A stretch of DNA of 34,445 nucleotides. Source: Maricaulis sp. (GTDB taxonomy: Bacteria; Pseudomonadota; Alphaproteobacteria; Caulobacterales; Maricaulaceae). Location: contig NZ_JASBRQ010000025.1 in the NCBI RefSeq assembly GCF_030149425.1, forward strand, positions 1 to 34,445, in the 5' to 3' direction. Positions 26,456 to 33,348 of this stretch are shown one piece after another (position 1 is the first letter of the stretch; every line of letters begins with the position of its first letter). The notes beneath the pieces are model-generated. The model did no database searches. It saw only the letters and a program-made list of their open reading frames with translations, and was not told the DNA's origin. The translations under genes were made by a program, and so were the position numbers.

Positions 26456-26980
26456 TCAAACCGCTTCGAGAACGCCGTCCGGCAGTTTCCAGTCCGGGCG
26501 TACAAAGTGGCAGGTATAGCCGTCCGGATAACGCTCGAGATAATCCTGGTGGAAGTCTTCCGCTTCCCAGAAATCCCCCAGCGGCTCCAGCCGGGTGACA
26601 ACCTTGCCCGGCCATAACCCGCTCGCCTCTACCGCCTTGATCACGGCCTCGCCGATGCGCTTTTGTTCATCGTCGGCGTAAAAGATCGCCGAGCGATACT
26701 GGCTGCCGATATCATTGCCCTGACGGTCAATCGTGGTCGGGTCGTGGATCTGGAAAAAGATCTCGTAGATACGCTTCAGGCTGGTGCGCTCCGGATCAAA
26801 CACGATCTCGATCGACTCCGCATGCCCGGTATGGCCGGTCTTCACCAGCTCATAGGTCGCGTGAGCGACGCGGCCGCCGGTATATCCGACACGGGTCGAG
26901 ATCACGCCGGGCTCGCGGCGAATGAGATCCTGCATGCCCCAGAAACAGCCACCGGCCAGGGTCAGGGTTTGCGTCGTCAT
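26456..26980 (-). CDS. msrA: Peptide methionine (S)-S-oxide reductase MsrA
   Basis: 174 residues from the second of two tandem ATGs (26983 and 26980), chosen because GGGAG sits seven bases upstream. Cytoplasmic enzyme that repairs S-methionine sulfoxide in oxidised proteins. The active site is GGCFWGM with catalytic Cys near residue 11, followed by [32 protein letters not shown] and the [17 protein letters not shown] motif. The usual second Cys region at the C-terminus is not obvious; GYTCHF has one Cys. MsrB is not in the window. Confidence 0.97.
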   Translation of the reverse strand: MTTQTLTLAGGCFWGMQDLIRREPGVISTRVGYTGGRVAHATYELVKTGHTGHAESIEIVFDPERTSLKRIYEIFFQIHDPTTIDRQGNDIGSQYRSAIFYADDEQKRIGEAVIKAVEASGLWPGKVVTRLEPLGDFWEAEDFHQDYLERYPDGYTCHFVRPDWKLPDGVLEAV

Positions 26981-27059
26981 CATCTCTCTCCCATCGTCGG
27001 AAAGCGGCCGGTGCCGCACACTTAATCAATTACGCGTCTTGGCGCGCACATCAAGGCGT

Positions 27060-27081
27060 ACCGGCGGGTCACCCCGCCGGT
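27060..27081. terminator. Terminator hairpin downstream of rpoH
   Basis: Arms ACCGGCGGG (27060-27068) and CCCGCCGGT (27073-27081) around TCAC. It lies 30 bases past the rpoH stop. The T-run is on the plus-strand side (TTATT), so its use in the minus direction is less certain. Confidence 0.6.
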
Positions 27082-27110
27082 TTATTCAGTTCGGAATAAG
27101 CGGGTGCCGC

Positions 27111-27998
27111 CTAGTTCAGCAGGCCCTGGTCTTCAGCCATCTCGCGCATCGCCTTTTGCAGTTTTTCAAAGGCGCGCACTTCGATCTGGCGGATGCGCTC
27201 ACGGCTGACGCCGTAATGCTCGGCCAGTTCTTCCAGCGTCTTGGGCTCTTCACTCAGGCGGCGCTCCTGCAGGATGTGCTGTTCGCGCTCATTGAGCTCG
27301 CCCATGGCCGATTGCAGAAGCTGCATCCGGGTGTCGAACTCATCGCTTTCGACGAGCTCGTCTTCCTGGCTTTCCGCATCATCATCGGCCAGCCAGTCCT
27401 GCCATTGGCCGTCGCCTTCCGTGCCCTTCAGCGGCGCGTTGAGCGAGGCATCAGGACCGGACAGGCGGCCATTCATGGACACGACATCATCCTGGGTGAC
27501 ACCCAGCTTGGTGGCGATTTCCTCGACCTGGTCGGGTTTAAGATCGCCCTCATCAATCGCCTGCATCTGGCTTTTCATCCGGCGCAGGTTGAAGAAAAGC
27601 TTCTTCTGGGCCGCCGTGGTGCCCATTTTCACCAGCGACCAGGAGCGCAGGATGTATTCCTGGATCGAAGCGCGGATCCACCACATGGCGTAGGTCGCCA
27701 GGCGGAAACCCTTATCGGGGTCGAATTTCTTTACCGCCTGCATCAGGCCGACATTGCCCTCGGAGATAACCTCCCCGATCGGCAGGCCATAGCCGCGATA
27801 GCCCATGGCAATCTTGGCCACGAGGCGAAGGTGAGAGGTGACAAGCTTTTCAGCCGCATCGGTATCGCCATGCTCACGCCAGCTTTTGCCCAGCATGAAC
27901 TCTTCGTCCTTCTCCAGCATGGGGAAGCGGCGAATTTCCGACAGGTAGCTGGAAAGCCCCTGTTCTGGAGACAGCGTTGCTGCAAGTGCGTTTGCCAT
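27111..27998 (-). CDS. rpoH: Heat-shock sigma factor RpoH (sigma-32)
   Basis: 295 residues. Alternative sigma factor that directs RNA polymerase to heat-shock genes such as groESL, which is in this window. Region 1.2/2 appears as LSEIRRFPMLEKDEEF and SHLRLVAKIAMGYRGYGLPIGEVISEGNVGLMQAVKKFDP, with the -10-recognising RLATYAMWWIRASIQEYILRSW. The RpoH box QKKLFFNLR is intact (131-139). Region 4 near the end (TLEELAEHYGVSRERIRQIEVRAFEKLQ) reads the -35. The alphaproteobacterial form lacks the long regulatory leader of E. coli in this sequence. A GTG or other promoter is not clear upstream (27999-28160). Confidence 0.96.
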   Translation of the reverse strand: MANALAATLSPEQGLSSYLSEIRRFPMLEKDEEFMLGKSWREHGDTDAAEKLVTSHLRLVAKIAMGYRGYGLPIGEVISEGNVGLMQAVKKFDPDKGFRLATYAMWWIRASIQEYILRSWSLVKMGTTAAQKKLFFNLRRMKSQMQAIDEGDLKPDQVEEIATKLGVTQDDVVSMNGRLSGPDASLNAPLKGTEGDGQWQDWLADDDAESQEDELVESDEFDTRMQLLQSAMGELNEREQHILQERRLSEEPKTLEELAEHYGVSRERIRQIEVRAFEKLQKAMREMAEDQGLLN

Positions 27999-28090
27999 AA
28001 AACCTATCCTATCCCTTTACCGGCACGCATGGCCAGCCAGCCACTATCCGGTTCGAGGACCTATTTGGGAACGCAACCGGCTAAATGCTA

Positions 28091-28114
28091 GGGGCTCACG
28101 GCGCTGTGAAGCCG
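28091..28114. repeat. Short inverted repeat upstream of rpoH
   Basis: GGCTCAC and GTGAAGCC (arms with one bulge) around GGCGCT. It lies between the rpoH start and the end of the two-TM gene; a terminator for the latter or a leader structure for rpoH. Confidence 0.35.
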
Positions 28115-28160
28115 AGTTGAACAGAAAAACCCCTCATCCCACTCGGATGCTTGCTGCCAC

Positions 28161-28544
28161 CTATTCCCGGTGCTGATATTTAAGCATCTGTAATTCCATA
28201 CGCTTCACTTCACGCAACACCTGATTTGTCATGACCTGCTGGAGTAATATTCCGCGCAGGAAAAGGATAATTTGCAAACTGGCAAGACTGCCCAGCCCCC
28301 AGCGCAGCGCCATGATGACATCGGCTTGCTGGAAGAAGTTCCAGCCGGTCCAGACAAACAGGCCGAAGAAAATCGGCACCATGATCATCACGATCGCCAT
28401 GACCCAGCCCAGGCTGCCGGAAAAAATCGAGAAAACCTGGGCGAAGAAGCCCGGCGGCTCAGCATAGCGACCGAGGAGCTTGCGATCCTCATCATCCAGC
28501 GCCTCGCTGATCAATTCGTCGAGGTCCTTGTCGGCATTACTCAT
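28161..28544 (-). CDS. Two-TM protein coupled to an ECF sigma factor (DUF6768-like)
   Basis: 127 residues from the ATG at 28544 with GGAG six bases upstream. The cytoplasmic N-terminus of about 45 residues is acidic (SNADKDLDELISEALDDEDRKLLGRY). Two transmembrane helices follow (FSGSLGWVMAIVMIMVPIFFGLFVW and ALRWGLGSLASLQIILFLRGILL), then a charged C-terminus (REVKRMELQMLKYQHRE). It fits DUF6768 from memory, not a search. Its start overlaps the end of the sigma factor gene by eight bases, so it is translationally coupled. This placement is typical of membrane anti-sigma factors, although it lacks the zinc HxxxCxxC motif. Confidence 0.85.
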   Translation of the reverse strand: MSNADKDLDELISEALDDEDRKLLGRYAEPPGFFAQVFSIFSGSLGWVMAIVMIMVPIFFGLFVWTGWNFFQQADVIMALRWGLGSLASLQIILFLRGILLQQVMTNQVLREVKRMELQMLKYQHRE

Positions 28545-29109
28545 GGCTGTCTCCATTCTCAGCAGTTTCCAGCGCCGCACGGATTTTGCGGCGGGCGTGC
28601 ATTAGGCGTGTCTTCACTGTGCCCGCGGGAACATCGAGGACGACCGCGATCTCGGCCACGCTCATTTCCTGGCGGTGGTATAGCGCCATGGCGGAGCGTT
28701 GGTCCGGCGGCAACTGGGCCAGGGCCCGGGCCACCTGGTTGAGCTCCAGCCGCTGTTCCAGCTCGGCACTCCCGTCGACGGCCTGTACCGGCTCGGCCTC
28801 GATGGCGGCCCGGGTACGGCGGGCACTCTGGCGTTTGCGGATCATCGCTGCCGTCTTGCGGGTGACGATGCGATAGGCCCAGGCCGGAAACGCGGCGCCA
28901 TCCTGCAAACCGCCCAGCCCGCGCACGATATCCAGCCAAGCTTCCTGCAATACATCCTGCGCTGCATCGGCCTCCCCGCACAGCCGATAGGCATGGCGCA
29001 GAAGATCGGGCTGCCAGAGCCGGGCAAGCCGGTCGAACGCCTTTCGATCACCGGCCTGGGCGGCAGCGACGAGGTATTCGCCAAGAACACGCTTTTTATC
29101 GCGCCGCAT
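28537..29109 (-). CDS. ECF-type sigma factor
   Basis: 190 residues. Two conserved sigma domains: sigma-2 (about 15-85) with AFDRLARLWQPDLLRHAYRLCGEADAAQDVLQEAWLDIVRGL, and sigma-4 (about 130-180) with ALAQLPPDQRSAMALYHRQEMSVAEIAVVLDVPAGTVKTRLMHARRKIR. It has no C-terminal extension, so it is a classic extracytoplasmic-function sigma factor. The start ATG follows GGGAAGGG. The two-TM protein gene follows with 8 bases of overlap. Upstream DNA (29110-29170) should hold its own promoter if it is autoregulated; no consensus pair is clear to me. Confidence 0.95.
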   Translation of the reverse strand: MRRDKKRVLGEYLVAAAQAGDRKAFDRLARLWQPDLLRHAYRLCGEADAAQDVLQEAWLDIVRGLGGLQDGAAFPAWAYRIVTRKTAAMIRKRQSARRTRAAIEAEPVQAVDGSAELEQRLELNQVARALAQLPPDQRSAMALYHRQEMSVAEIAVVLDVPAGTVKTRLMHARRKIRAALETAENGDSHE

Positions 29110-29170
29110 GCGCCGGGCCCTTCCCTTTACGAACGAGTGATCTGCACCGCCGCTTTTCCCTTAGGTGCAC

Positions 29171-29593
29171 TCAAGCGCAGATCGGGTTCAATGCACACGA
29201 CCAAATTCCGGCCCCATGGATCAAGGCTGCCGCCGCGACGAAGGCAATCAGGGAGAAAACCCGCACCAGCCAGGCCGGGAGATGATCAGCCCACCAGAGT
29301 GAGTAGCCAGCATGCCATTGGCGCGGCAGCACCAGGATCACAACCGAGCTGGCGGCGATGAAACTGCCGATCCACATGAATACGGCCGGATAGAGCGCGC
29401 TCTTGCTGGCCGCGATCATGGCCAGCCCGAAAGCACCTCGGATCAGCAACTCACCGCAATGAATGAGCAGCGTGCTCGCCGCCTGGCGCAGCAGGAAGAG
29501 CGCCCAGTCCGGTTGCACAGCCATCACGGCGCCGACGGCAAAAAGCCAGAGCGCAAACGCGATAATGCCCCAATAGGCGAATTGTTCGATCAT
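29171..29593 (-). CDS. Small multi-pass membrane protein of unknown function
   Basis: 140 residues with about four transmembrane helices: YWGIIAFALWLFAVGAVMAV, LLIRGAFGLAMIA, AVFMWIGSFIAASSVVILVL, and LVRVFSLIAFVAAAALIHGAGIW. Trp residues lie at helix ends. No active-site motif and no family I recognise. It is 61 bases upstream of the ECF sigma factor gene on the same strand, so co-transcription is possible. Confidence 0.75.
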   Translation of the reverse strand: MIEQFAYWGIIAFALWLFAVGAVMAVQPDWALFLLRQAASTLLIHCGELLIRGAFGLAMIAASKSALYPAVFMWIGSFIAASSVVILVLPRQWHAGYSLWWADHLPAWLVRVFSLIAFVAAAALIHGAGIWSCALNPICA

Positions 29594-29752
29594 GCCCGTC
29601 CCTCAATCATCAGGTTCCGGACATAGGTGCGAGGTCGGGTGGGAACGGTTCAATCGGCCTTGCGAAAACTGCGGCAAAATCCCGGCCACGCAAGTCAGGC
29701 GGCGTTCATACAGCGTCATGCTAGGATCAGCGCGAACGTCAGGGGAGGCTCA

Positions 29753-30283
29753 ATGATGACCCGTTTCACGCATATTATCGGTGTAAGCGTGTTGGCCGCG
29801 GTGTTTACCGCGACCGCCGTCTCAGCCCAGCCGGCTAACCGGCCGCAGCCGCAAGTCCGCCAACAGGCCGAACTGCCCTTGTGCCGCGATGCCGAGCGCG
29901 GCCAGCGCTGCGTGACCCGGTCAGGCCAGGAACGTATTCGCGGCCAGCGCGGCGATCGCAATCAGCTTGGTGGTGGCGATCCGGGTTGGGGCGCACAGGG
30001 CGGCGAGCCGAACGCACTCGGTGGCGCTGACCCGGGTTGGGGCGTCCGCGATGTCGAGCGCAACGACCTCGGTGGTGGCGAGCCCGGCTGGGGCGCCCAG
30101 GAAAGTGAGCCGAACGAGCTGGGGGGTGGCGAGCCGGGATGGGGGCGACCGGCGCCGGAACAGTTTGGCGGCGATGAACCCACGTGGGTTGATCGCGCCC
30201 CGCAGGCCGAGGCGCCCTCGCTCATCCTCCAGGATACACGCGATATCGCTCAGGAACCGGATGACGGCCCGGATCGGCGCTAG
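29753..30283 (+). CDS. Secreted protein with tandem PGWG repeats
   Basis: 176 residues from the first of two ATGs (29753), with GGGAGG upstream. Signal peptide FTHIIGVSVLAAVFTATAVSA, then a Pro/Gln-rich stretch and two Cys in LCRDAERGQRCVTR. Four tandem units of about 17 residues follow, each reading roughly xLGGGxPGWGxxxxExN, then a degenerate fifth (QFGGDEPTWVDRA). At DNA level the units begin at about 29963, 30014, 30065 and 30116, a 51-base period. I do not recognise the family. The repeat might be a ligand-binding or structural repeat in the periplasm. It ends next to the converging gene at 30284. Confidence 0.82.
   Translation: MMTRFTHIIGVSVLAAVFTATAVSAQPANRPQPQVRQQAELPLCRDAERGQRCVTRSGQERIRGQRGDRNQLGGGDPGWGAQGGEPNALGGADPGWGVRDVERNDLGGGEPGWGAQESEPNELGGGEPGWGRPAPEQFGGDEPTWVDRAPQAEAPSLILQDTRDIAQEPDDGPDRR
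29963..30166 (+). repeat. Coding tandem repeat, 51-base unit, four copies
   Basis: Units start at 29963, 30014, 30065 and 30116 and share GGTGGC-GA-CCGGGxTGGGGC. Synonymous differences occur between copies, so the array is old rather than a very recent slippage product. Confidence 0.8.
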
Positions 30284-30685
30284 CTAGCCCGCCTTTGCCG
30301 GCGGCACTTCCAGGCGCAGATAGCCGCGCTCGACCATGCGCCGCATGGCGTCATAGGCCTCGGACAGCTCTTCATAGGCGGCGCGAAGCAGGGACAGGCG
30401 CTCGACCTCGGTTTTTTCCAGCGGCGAGCGGCTGCGCGCAGCCGACATGGCGGCATCGACCCAGGCGCTGCGGGCCTTGGAGGCAGACAGGGCCAGATTC
30501 TGGAAATCCTCGATACCGACCGTATGGATCGTCTTTTTCAGCACGGCCTGATTGGCGGCAAAGACCGTGTAGTCGATCTGTTCGAGATGGCCGCGCAGCT
30601 TGCGCTGTTCCGCCGGGCTCTGAACCAGGTCCGGCTCGAAACGGTCCGATACGCTGCGATAGCTGGAGGTTACGGTTTTCGACAT
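30284..30685 (-). CDS. Helical cytoplasmic protein of unknown function
   Basis: 133 residues from the ATG at 30685, with AGGAG at 8 bases. No signal peptide and no transmembrane segment. The sequence is mostly helical and charged (SPAEQRKLRGHLEQIDYTVFAANQAVLKKTIHTV, LLRAAYEELSEAYDAMRRMVERGYLRLE). No motif I recognise. Ser/Ala-rich segment ALSASKARSAWVDAAMSAARSRSPLEK in the middle. The stop meets that of the PGWG-repeat gene, so the two converge with no spacer. Confidence 0.78.
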   Translation of the reverse strand: MSKTVTSSYRSVSDRFEPDLVQSPAEQRKLRGHLEQIDYTVFAANQAVLKKTIHTVGIEDFQNLALSASKARSAWVDAAMSAARSRSPLEKTEVERLSLLRAAYEELSEAYDAMRRMVERGYLRLEVPPAKAG

Positions 30686-30747
30686 CACCCATTCTCCTCT
30701 CTGGAGCCTATGAAAGCCACATTACCCGTCAGGGTTTAAGCAAGTTT

Positions 30748-30761
30748 GAAGGCATGCCTTC
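30748..30761. promoter_or_regulatory. Perfect 14-bp palindrome, operator candidate
   Basis: GAAGGCATGCCTTC, perfect dyad, between two divergent genes and 67 bases upstream of the FMN reductase start. Confidence 0.4.
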
Positions 30762-30828
30762 CAGCTTCCCGGGCTGACAATCCGCACGCGGCGCCCTAAA
30801 TGGCGATCAACAGCACTGGAGCGCGCCA

Positions 30829-31392
30829 ATGTCTTCCCCGAAAATTCTCGTCATCCCCGGATCAGCCCGTAAGGACAGTTTCAACCGCAAGCTGGCGGTC
30901 CATACGGCGAAGGTGGTCGAGGCCAGCGGCGGCGAGGCGACGCTCCTGGACATGAATGCGTTCGATGCGCCGCTCTATCATGGCGACCTGGAAACCGAGC
31001 ACGGCATGCCGGAACGCATGCAGCTCCTGCGTCGCCTGATCAAGGAGCACGACGCGCTGATCGTGATCAGCCCGGAATATAACGGCCACGTCCCGCCCCT
31101 GCTCGTGAACGCCTTCGACTGGGTGTCGCGCCCCGACGGCGAGGACAAGGCCAATGCCTTTGCGGGCAAGACAGCGGCCGTGATGGCGGCCTCGCCGGGC
31201 CGGCTGGGCGGCATACGCATGCTGCCTCGCCTGCGCGCTTTCCTGAGCGATCTCGGTGTCTTGTGCCTGCCCAGCCAAGTCGCGCTCGGCACTGCCTTTT
31301 CCGCCTTCGATGATGGGGGCAAGCTGACCGATGAGCGAGCCGCACAGCAGGTGGAGACCGTGGTCGCGCGCCTGATCGAGCTCAACCGCTGA
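30829..31392 (+). CDS. NADPH-dependent FMN reductase family protein
   Basis: 187 residues. Flavodoxin-fold reductase. The FMN phosphate loop is GSARKDSFNRKLA near residues 11-23, and the second FMN region is ISPEYNGHVPPLLVNAFDWVSRP. GKTAAVMAASPGRLGG continues the fold. Members reduce quinones, chromate or azo dyes; the substrate here is not defined. Cytoplasmic. Upstream is a perfect palindrome that may be its operator. No operon partner is obvious; the next gene starts about 108 bases on. Confidence 0.92.
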   Translation: MSSPKILVIPGSARKDSFNRKLAVHTAKVVEASGGEATLLDMNAFDAPLYHGDLETEHGMPERMQLLRRLIKEHDALIVISPEYNGHVPPLLVNAFDWVSRPDGEDKANAFAGKTAAVMAASPGRLGGIRMLPRLRAFLSDLGVLCLPSQVALGTAFSAFDDGGKLTDERAAQQVETVVARLIELNR

Positions 31393-31500
31393 TCAAGACA
31401 GCGTGACGGCGATCACGCGCACACCCGGATGACAGCGCTAAAATCGTTTCAGTTCAACGCTTAAAGAGTTTGTCTCTCAAGCGTGCAGCCGGAGCGTGAC

Positions 31501-31896
31501 GTGTCCAATTCCTCTGTTCGCCTGTCTGACCCGTCCAGCGCCCGCGACAGCCGCCCGCGCCGGTATCAGGATGCCCGCATCGCGTTGTGGAAGCGCATCT
31601 GCGCGCGCCAGCTTGGCGGATATGATTTTCGCCCGGATGCCGTAATCGCCGGCCACACGGTCGATTTCGCCTGCGAGACGGCTCATCTGGCGATCGATAT
31701 CCATTCCGGCGACACGGCTGAAGCCGCCGTCTTCGACGAGGCGCGCATCGCCGACATCGAGGCCTCCGGCTATCTGGTGCTGCATATCTGGCAGAATGAT
31801 ATTCTGCACGAGCCGGACAAGCTGATGCCGATGATCGCCCGCGCCCTGACCTGGCGCGGTAGCGATCCGGATGCCGACGGCCGGGCGCCCGGTTGA
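31501..31896 (+). CDS. DUF559-like protein, possibly degenerate nuclease fold
   Basis: 131 residues from the GTG at 31501 with GGAG at seven bases; a GTG at 31483 is an alternative. DUF559 proteins share the fold of very-short-patch repair (Vsr) endonucleases. The order RIALWKRICARQLGGYDFRPDAVIAGHTVDFACETAHLAIDI matches the family, and the end FDEARIADIEASGYLVLHIWQNDIL matches too. The normal ELDGGQH stretch is replaced by IDIHSGDT, so a usual acidic/His cluster is altered and activity is doubtful. Function unknown. It converges on the following gene. Confidence 0.75.
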   Translation: MSNSSVRLSDPSSARDSRPRRYQDARIALWKRICARQLGGYDFRPDAVIAGHTVDFACETAHLAIDIHSGDTAEAAVFDEARIADIEASGYLVLHIWQNDILHEPDKLMPMIARALTWRGSDPDADGRAPG

Positions 31897-31957
31897 ACCG
31901 GTTCGGGCTTAAGATCGCCGCCGTAGCGAGACTGGCCAGAAAGCCTGAGTTGATGGA

Positions 31958-32386
31958 CTAGACCAGGCGCCGCCTCTGGCGCCAGATCAGGCTGACAAGC
32001 AGCACTTCGGCCGCGAAGGTGAACATCCAGGTGCCCGATGCATCGAACTGATTGTTCGCCGCCAGCAGGATGTAATCCATCAGATTGGCCGCCAGCCCGG
32101 CCAGGGCGACGACGAAAACCAGGCGCTGGCGCAGGACCAGCAGGACGGCGATGACCGGCTTGGTGAGCCACCAGACATAGAACACCGCCACACTCAACGG
32201 GCTCAGCGATGCGGTGAAGTCATAGGCATCGAAGGGCACCAGCCCGTGCGGCCAGATGGCCATGCGAACAGCCAGATCGAGCACGCCCCAGAAACTCGTA
32301 TACGCCAGCAGCGCCAGCAGAACGCCGATCAGGGCAAGATATTCAATCCGGCGCAGTTTAGCGGATGAACGGGCGGAGGGGGGCAA
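31958..32386 (-). CDS. Small multi-pass membrane protein of unknown function
   Basis: 142 residues with about four transmembrane helices: YLALIGVLLALLAYTSFWGVLDLAV, LSPLSVAVFYVWWLTKPVIAVLLVL, FVVALAGLAANLMDYILLA and TWMFTFAAEVLLVSLIW. Positive C-terminus (RQRRRLV). The start at 32386 is a TTG without a good ribosome site, so the true start may lie inside. No recognised family. Divergent from the acidic protein gene. Confidence 0.65.
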   Translation of the reverse strand: MPPSARSSAKLRRIEYLALIGVLLALLAYTSFWGVLDLAVRMAIWPHGLVPFDAYDFTASLSPLSVAVFYVWWLTKPVIAVLLVLRQRLVFVVALAGLAANLMDYILLAANNQFDASGTWMFTFAAEVLLVSLIWRQRRRLV

Positions 32387-32486
32387 GCAGGGTCTCGGCG
32401 ATGTTTTTTTTCTTACTATAGCGTTAGTCCGTCACGGCTACTAGGCCAGCCTGCGCAAGCGAAATTCTCCTGTCAGGAGAGTCGCG

Positions 32487-32507
32487 ATGCGTTTATTCAA
32501 AACCTGA
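32487..32507 (+). other. Possible six-residue leader ORF
   Basis: ATG CGT TTA TTC AAA ACC TGA, preceded by AGGAGAGTCGCG. It reads MRLFKT. It lies 46 bases upstream of the acidic protein and just after the inverted repeat TCTCCTGTCAGGAGA (32466-32480). Confidence 0.25.
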
Positions 32508-32553
32508 ATTAACTGTAATGTTCAGCTCACACGTCCTGGGGGGACTATAGCGC

Positions 32554-32892
32554 ATGCGTATTTTGGCTTTCATTCTGCTGGCGGCTCTGGCCGGCGGCAT
32601 TGCTTTCACCACCATGATGACCGAGGTCGACACGCTTGAGGGCGACACCGCCGAAGCGGTTGAAGCCGAGGCCAGCGAAACCGAAGCAAGCGAAGCTCCG
32701 GCAGAAGACGCCGCTGAGGCCGCCGGCGATGCGGTCGACGCCATGGCCGAGGATACTGCGGAGACGCTCGACCAGGCGGCCGGCGATGCCGAAGAAGCGA
32801 TCGAAGACGCCGCGGACGACATGGCCGAAGACATGGCCGACGCCGTTGAGGCCGAAGGCGATGCTGAAAGCGATGACGGCGGCGACGAGTAA
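32554..32892 (+). CDS. Highly acidic Ala/Glu/Asp-rich envelope protein
   Basis: 112 residues. Residues 2-21 form a single hydrophobic segment (RILAFILLAALAGGIAFTTM), an uncleaved anchor or signal. The rest is of low complexity, made of Ala, Glu and Asp with a few Met (EAEASETEASEAPAEDAAEAAGDAVDAMAEDTAETLDQAAGDAEEAIEDAADDMAEDMAD). It would be a long acidic helix or disordered tail exposed to the periplasm. No cysteine. GGGGGG lies upstream of the ATG. I do not recognise the family; a terminator follows. Confidence 0.75.
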   Translation: MRILAFILLAALAGGIAFTTMMTEVDTLEGDTAEAVEAEASETEASEAPAEDAAEAAGDAVDAMAEDTAETLDQAAGDAEEAIEDAADDMAEDMADAVEAEGDAESDDGGDE

Positions 32893-32918
32893 GCGCCTCC
32901 CGCGCCAGAAATAACGAA

Positions 32919-32950
32919 CCGCCGGTCCAGGTCCGGACCGGCGGCTCTTA
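32919..32950 (+). terminator. Terminator hairpin of the acidic protein gene
   Basis: Arms CCGCCGGTCC (32919-32928) and GGACCGGCGG (32935-32944), loop AGGTCC, followed by CTCTTA. Confidence 0.75.
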
Positions 32951-33026
32951 TGGTCGCGATTTTCGGGTTTGGCCTGGATCAAGGGACATGCCCTGTCGAC
33001 CCGCTATCGCTTGGCCGTGAAAAGCG

Positions 33027-33101
33027 TCAGGCGCGCCGGGCTGCCTTTGCGTCCGCGCACTTTTCCGACCCAAGACCCAAACCGGTAAAACCACTGATCA
33101 T
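33027..33101 (-). CDS. Mini-ORF with an exceptionally strong ribosome site
   Basis: ATG at 33101 to TGA at 33027, 24 residues (MISGFTGLGLGSEKCADAKAARRA), too short for ordinary gene finding. Its Shine-Dalgarno, AAAGGAGGTGATCC (33116-33103), matches the 3' end of 16S rRNA over about 14 bases, with seven bases between GGAGG and ATG. Its ATGA overlaps the stop of a short upstream frame ending NINKRKEVIR. A second frame over the same bases (to a TAG at 33004) would give the basic sequence WFYRFGSWVGKVRGRKGSPARLTLFTAKR but has no start, which may signal a frameshift. A real but unclassified small gene is likely here; the right frame is open. Confidence 0.45.
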   Translation of the reverse strand: MISGFTGLGLGSEKCADAKAARRA

Positions 33102-33102
33102 C

Positions 33103-33116
33103 GGATCACCTCCTTT
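33103..33116 (-). promoter_or_regulatory. Near-maximal Shine-Dalgarno
   Basis: AAAGGAGGTGATCC, exact complement of the 16S rRNA tail GGATCACCTCCTTT. It supports the mini-ORF ATG at 33101. Confidence 0.6.
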
Positions 33117-33172
33117 CGCTTGTTGATGTTGGACAGCACGCTAGCATGCTTTGCACACCCGGCAAGCGTGCC

Positions 33173-33348
33173 CCTCCCTCCTCGCCCTTGATGGGCGAGG
33201 CCCCGCGAAGTGGTGGAGTGGGTGCAACGGCGAAGCCGCGCACAAAAAGCCGTCTCCATCGTCATCAGTCTTTCGTGCGCCTGCGGCGCGCACCCACTCC
33301 GTCTCGCCGCTGCGCGACGATCCACCTCGCCCATCGAGGGCGAGGAGG
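33173..33348. repeat. Intergenic palindromic element, MITE-like, 176 bp
   Basis: The ends are an inverted repeat of 26 bases (33173-33198 and 33323-33348) that matches at 25. A second inverted pair, GGAGTGGGTGC (33213-33223) and GCACCCACTCC (33288-33298), is perfect, and the centre adds GC-rich complementary runs. No transposase gene is in it. It would fold into one long hairpin. Such elements resemble the small non-autonomous repeats of alphaproteobacterial chromosomes. Confidence 0.7.

Noticed and set aside
33103..33116. GGATCACCTCCTTT on the plus strand looks like the 3' end of a 16S rRNA gene
   Set aside because: The bases before it do not match 16S rRNA. On the minus strand it reads as a Shine-Dalgarno correctly placed before an ATG, which explains it better.
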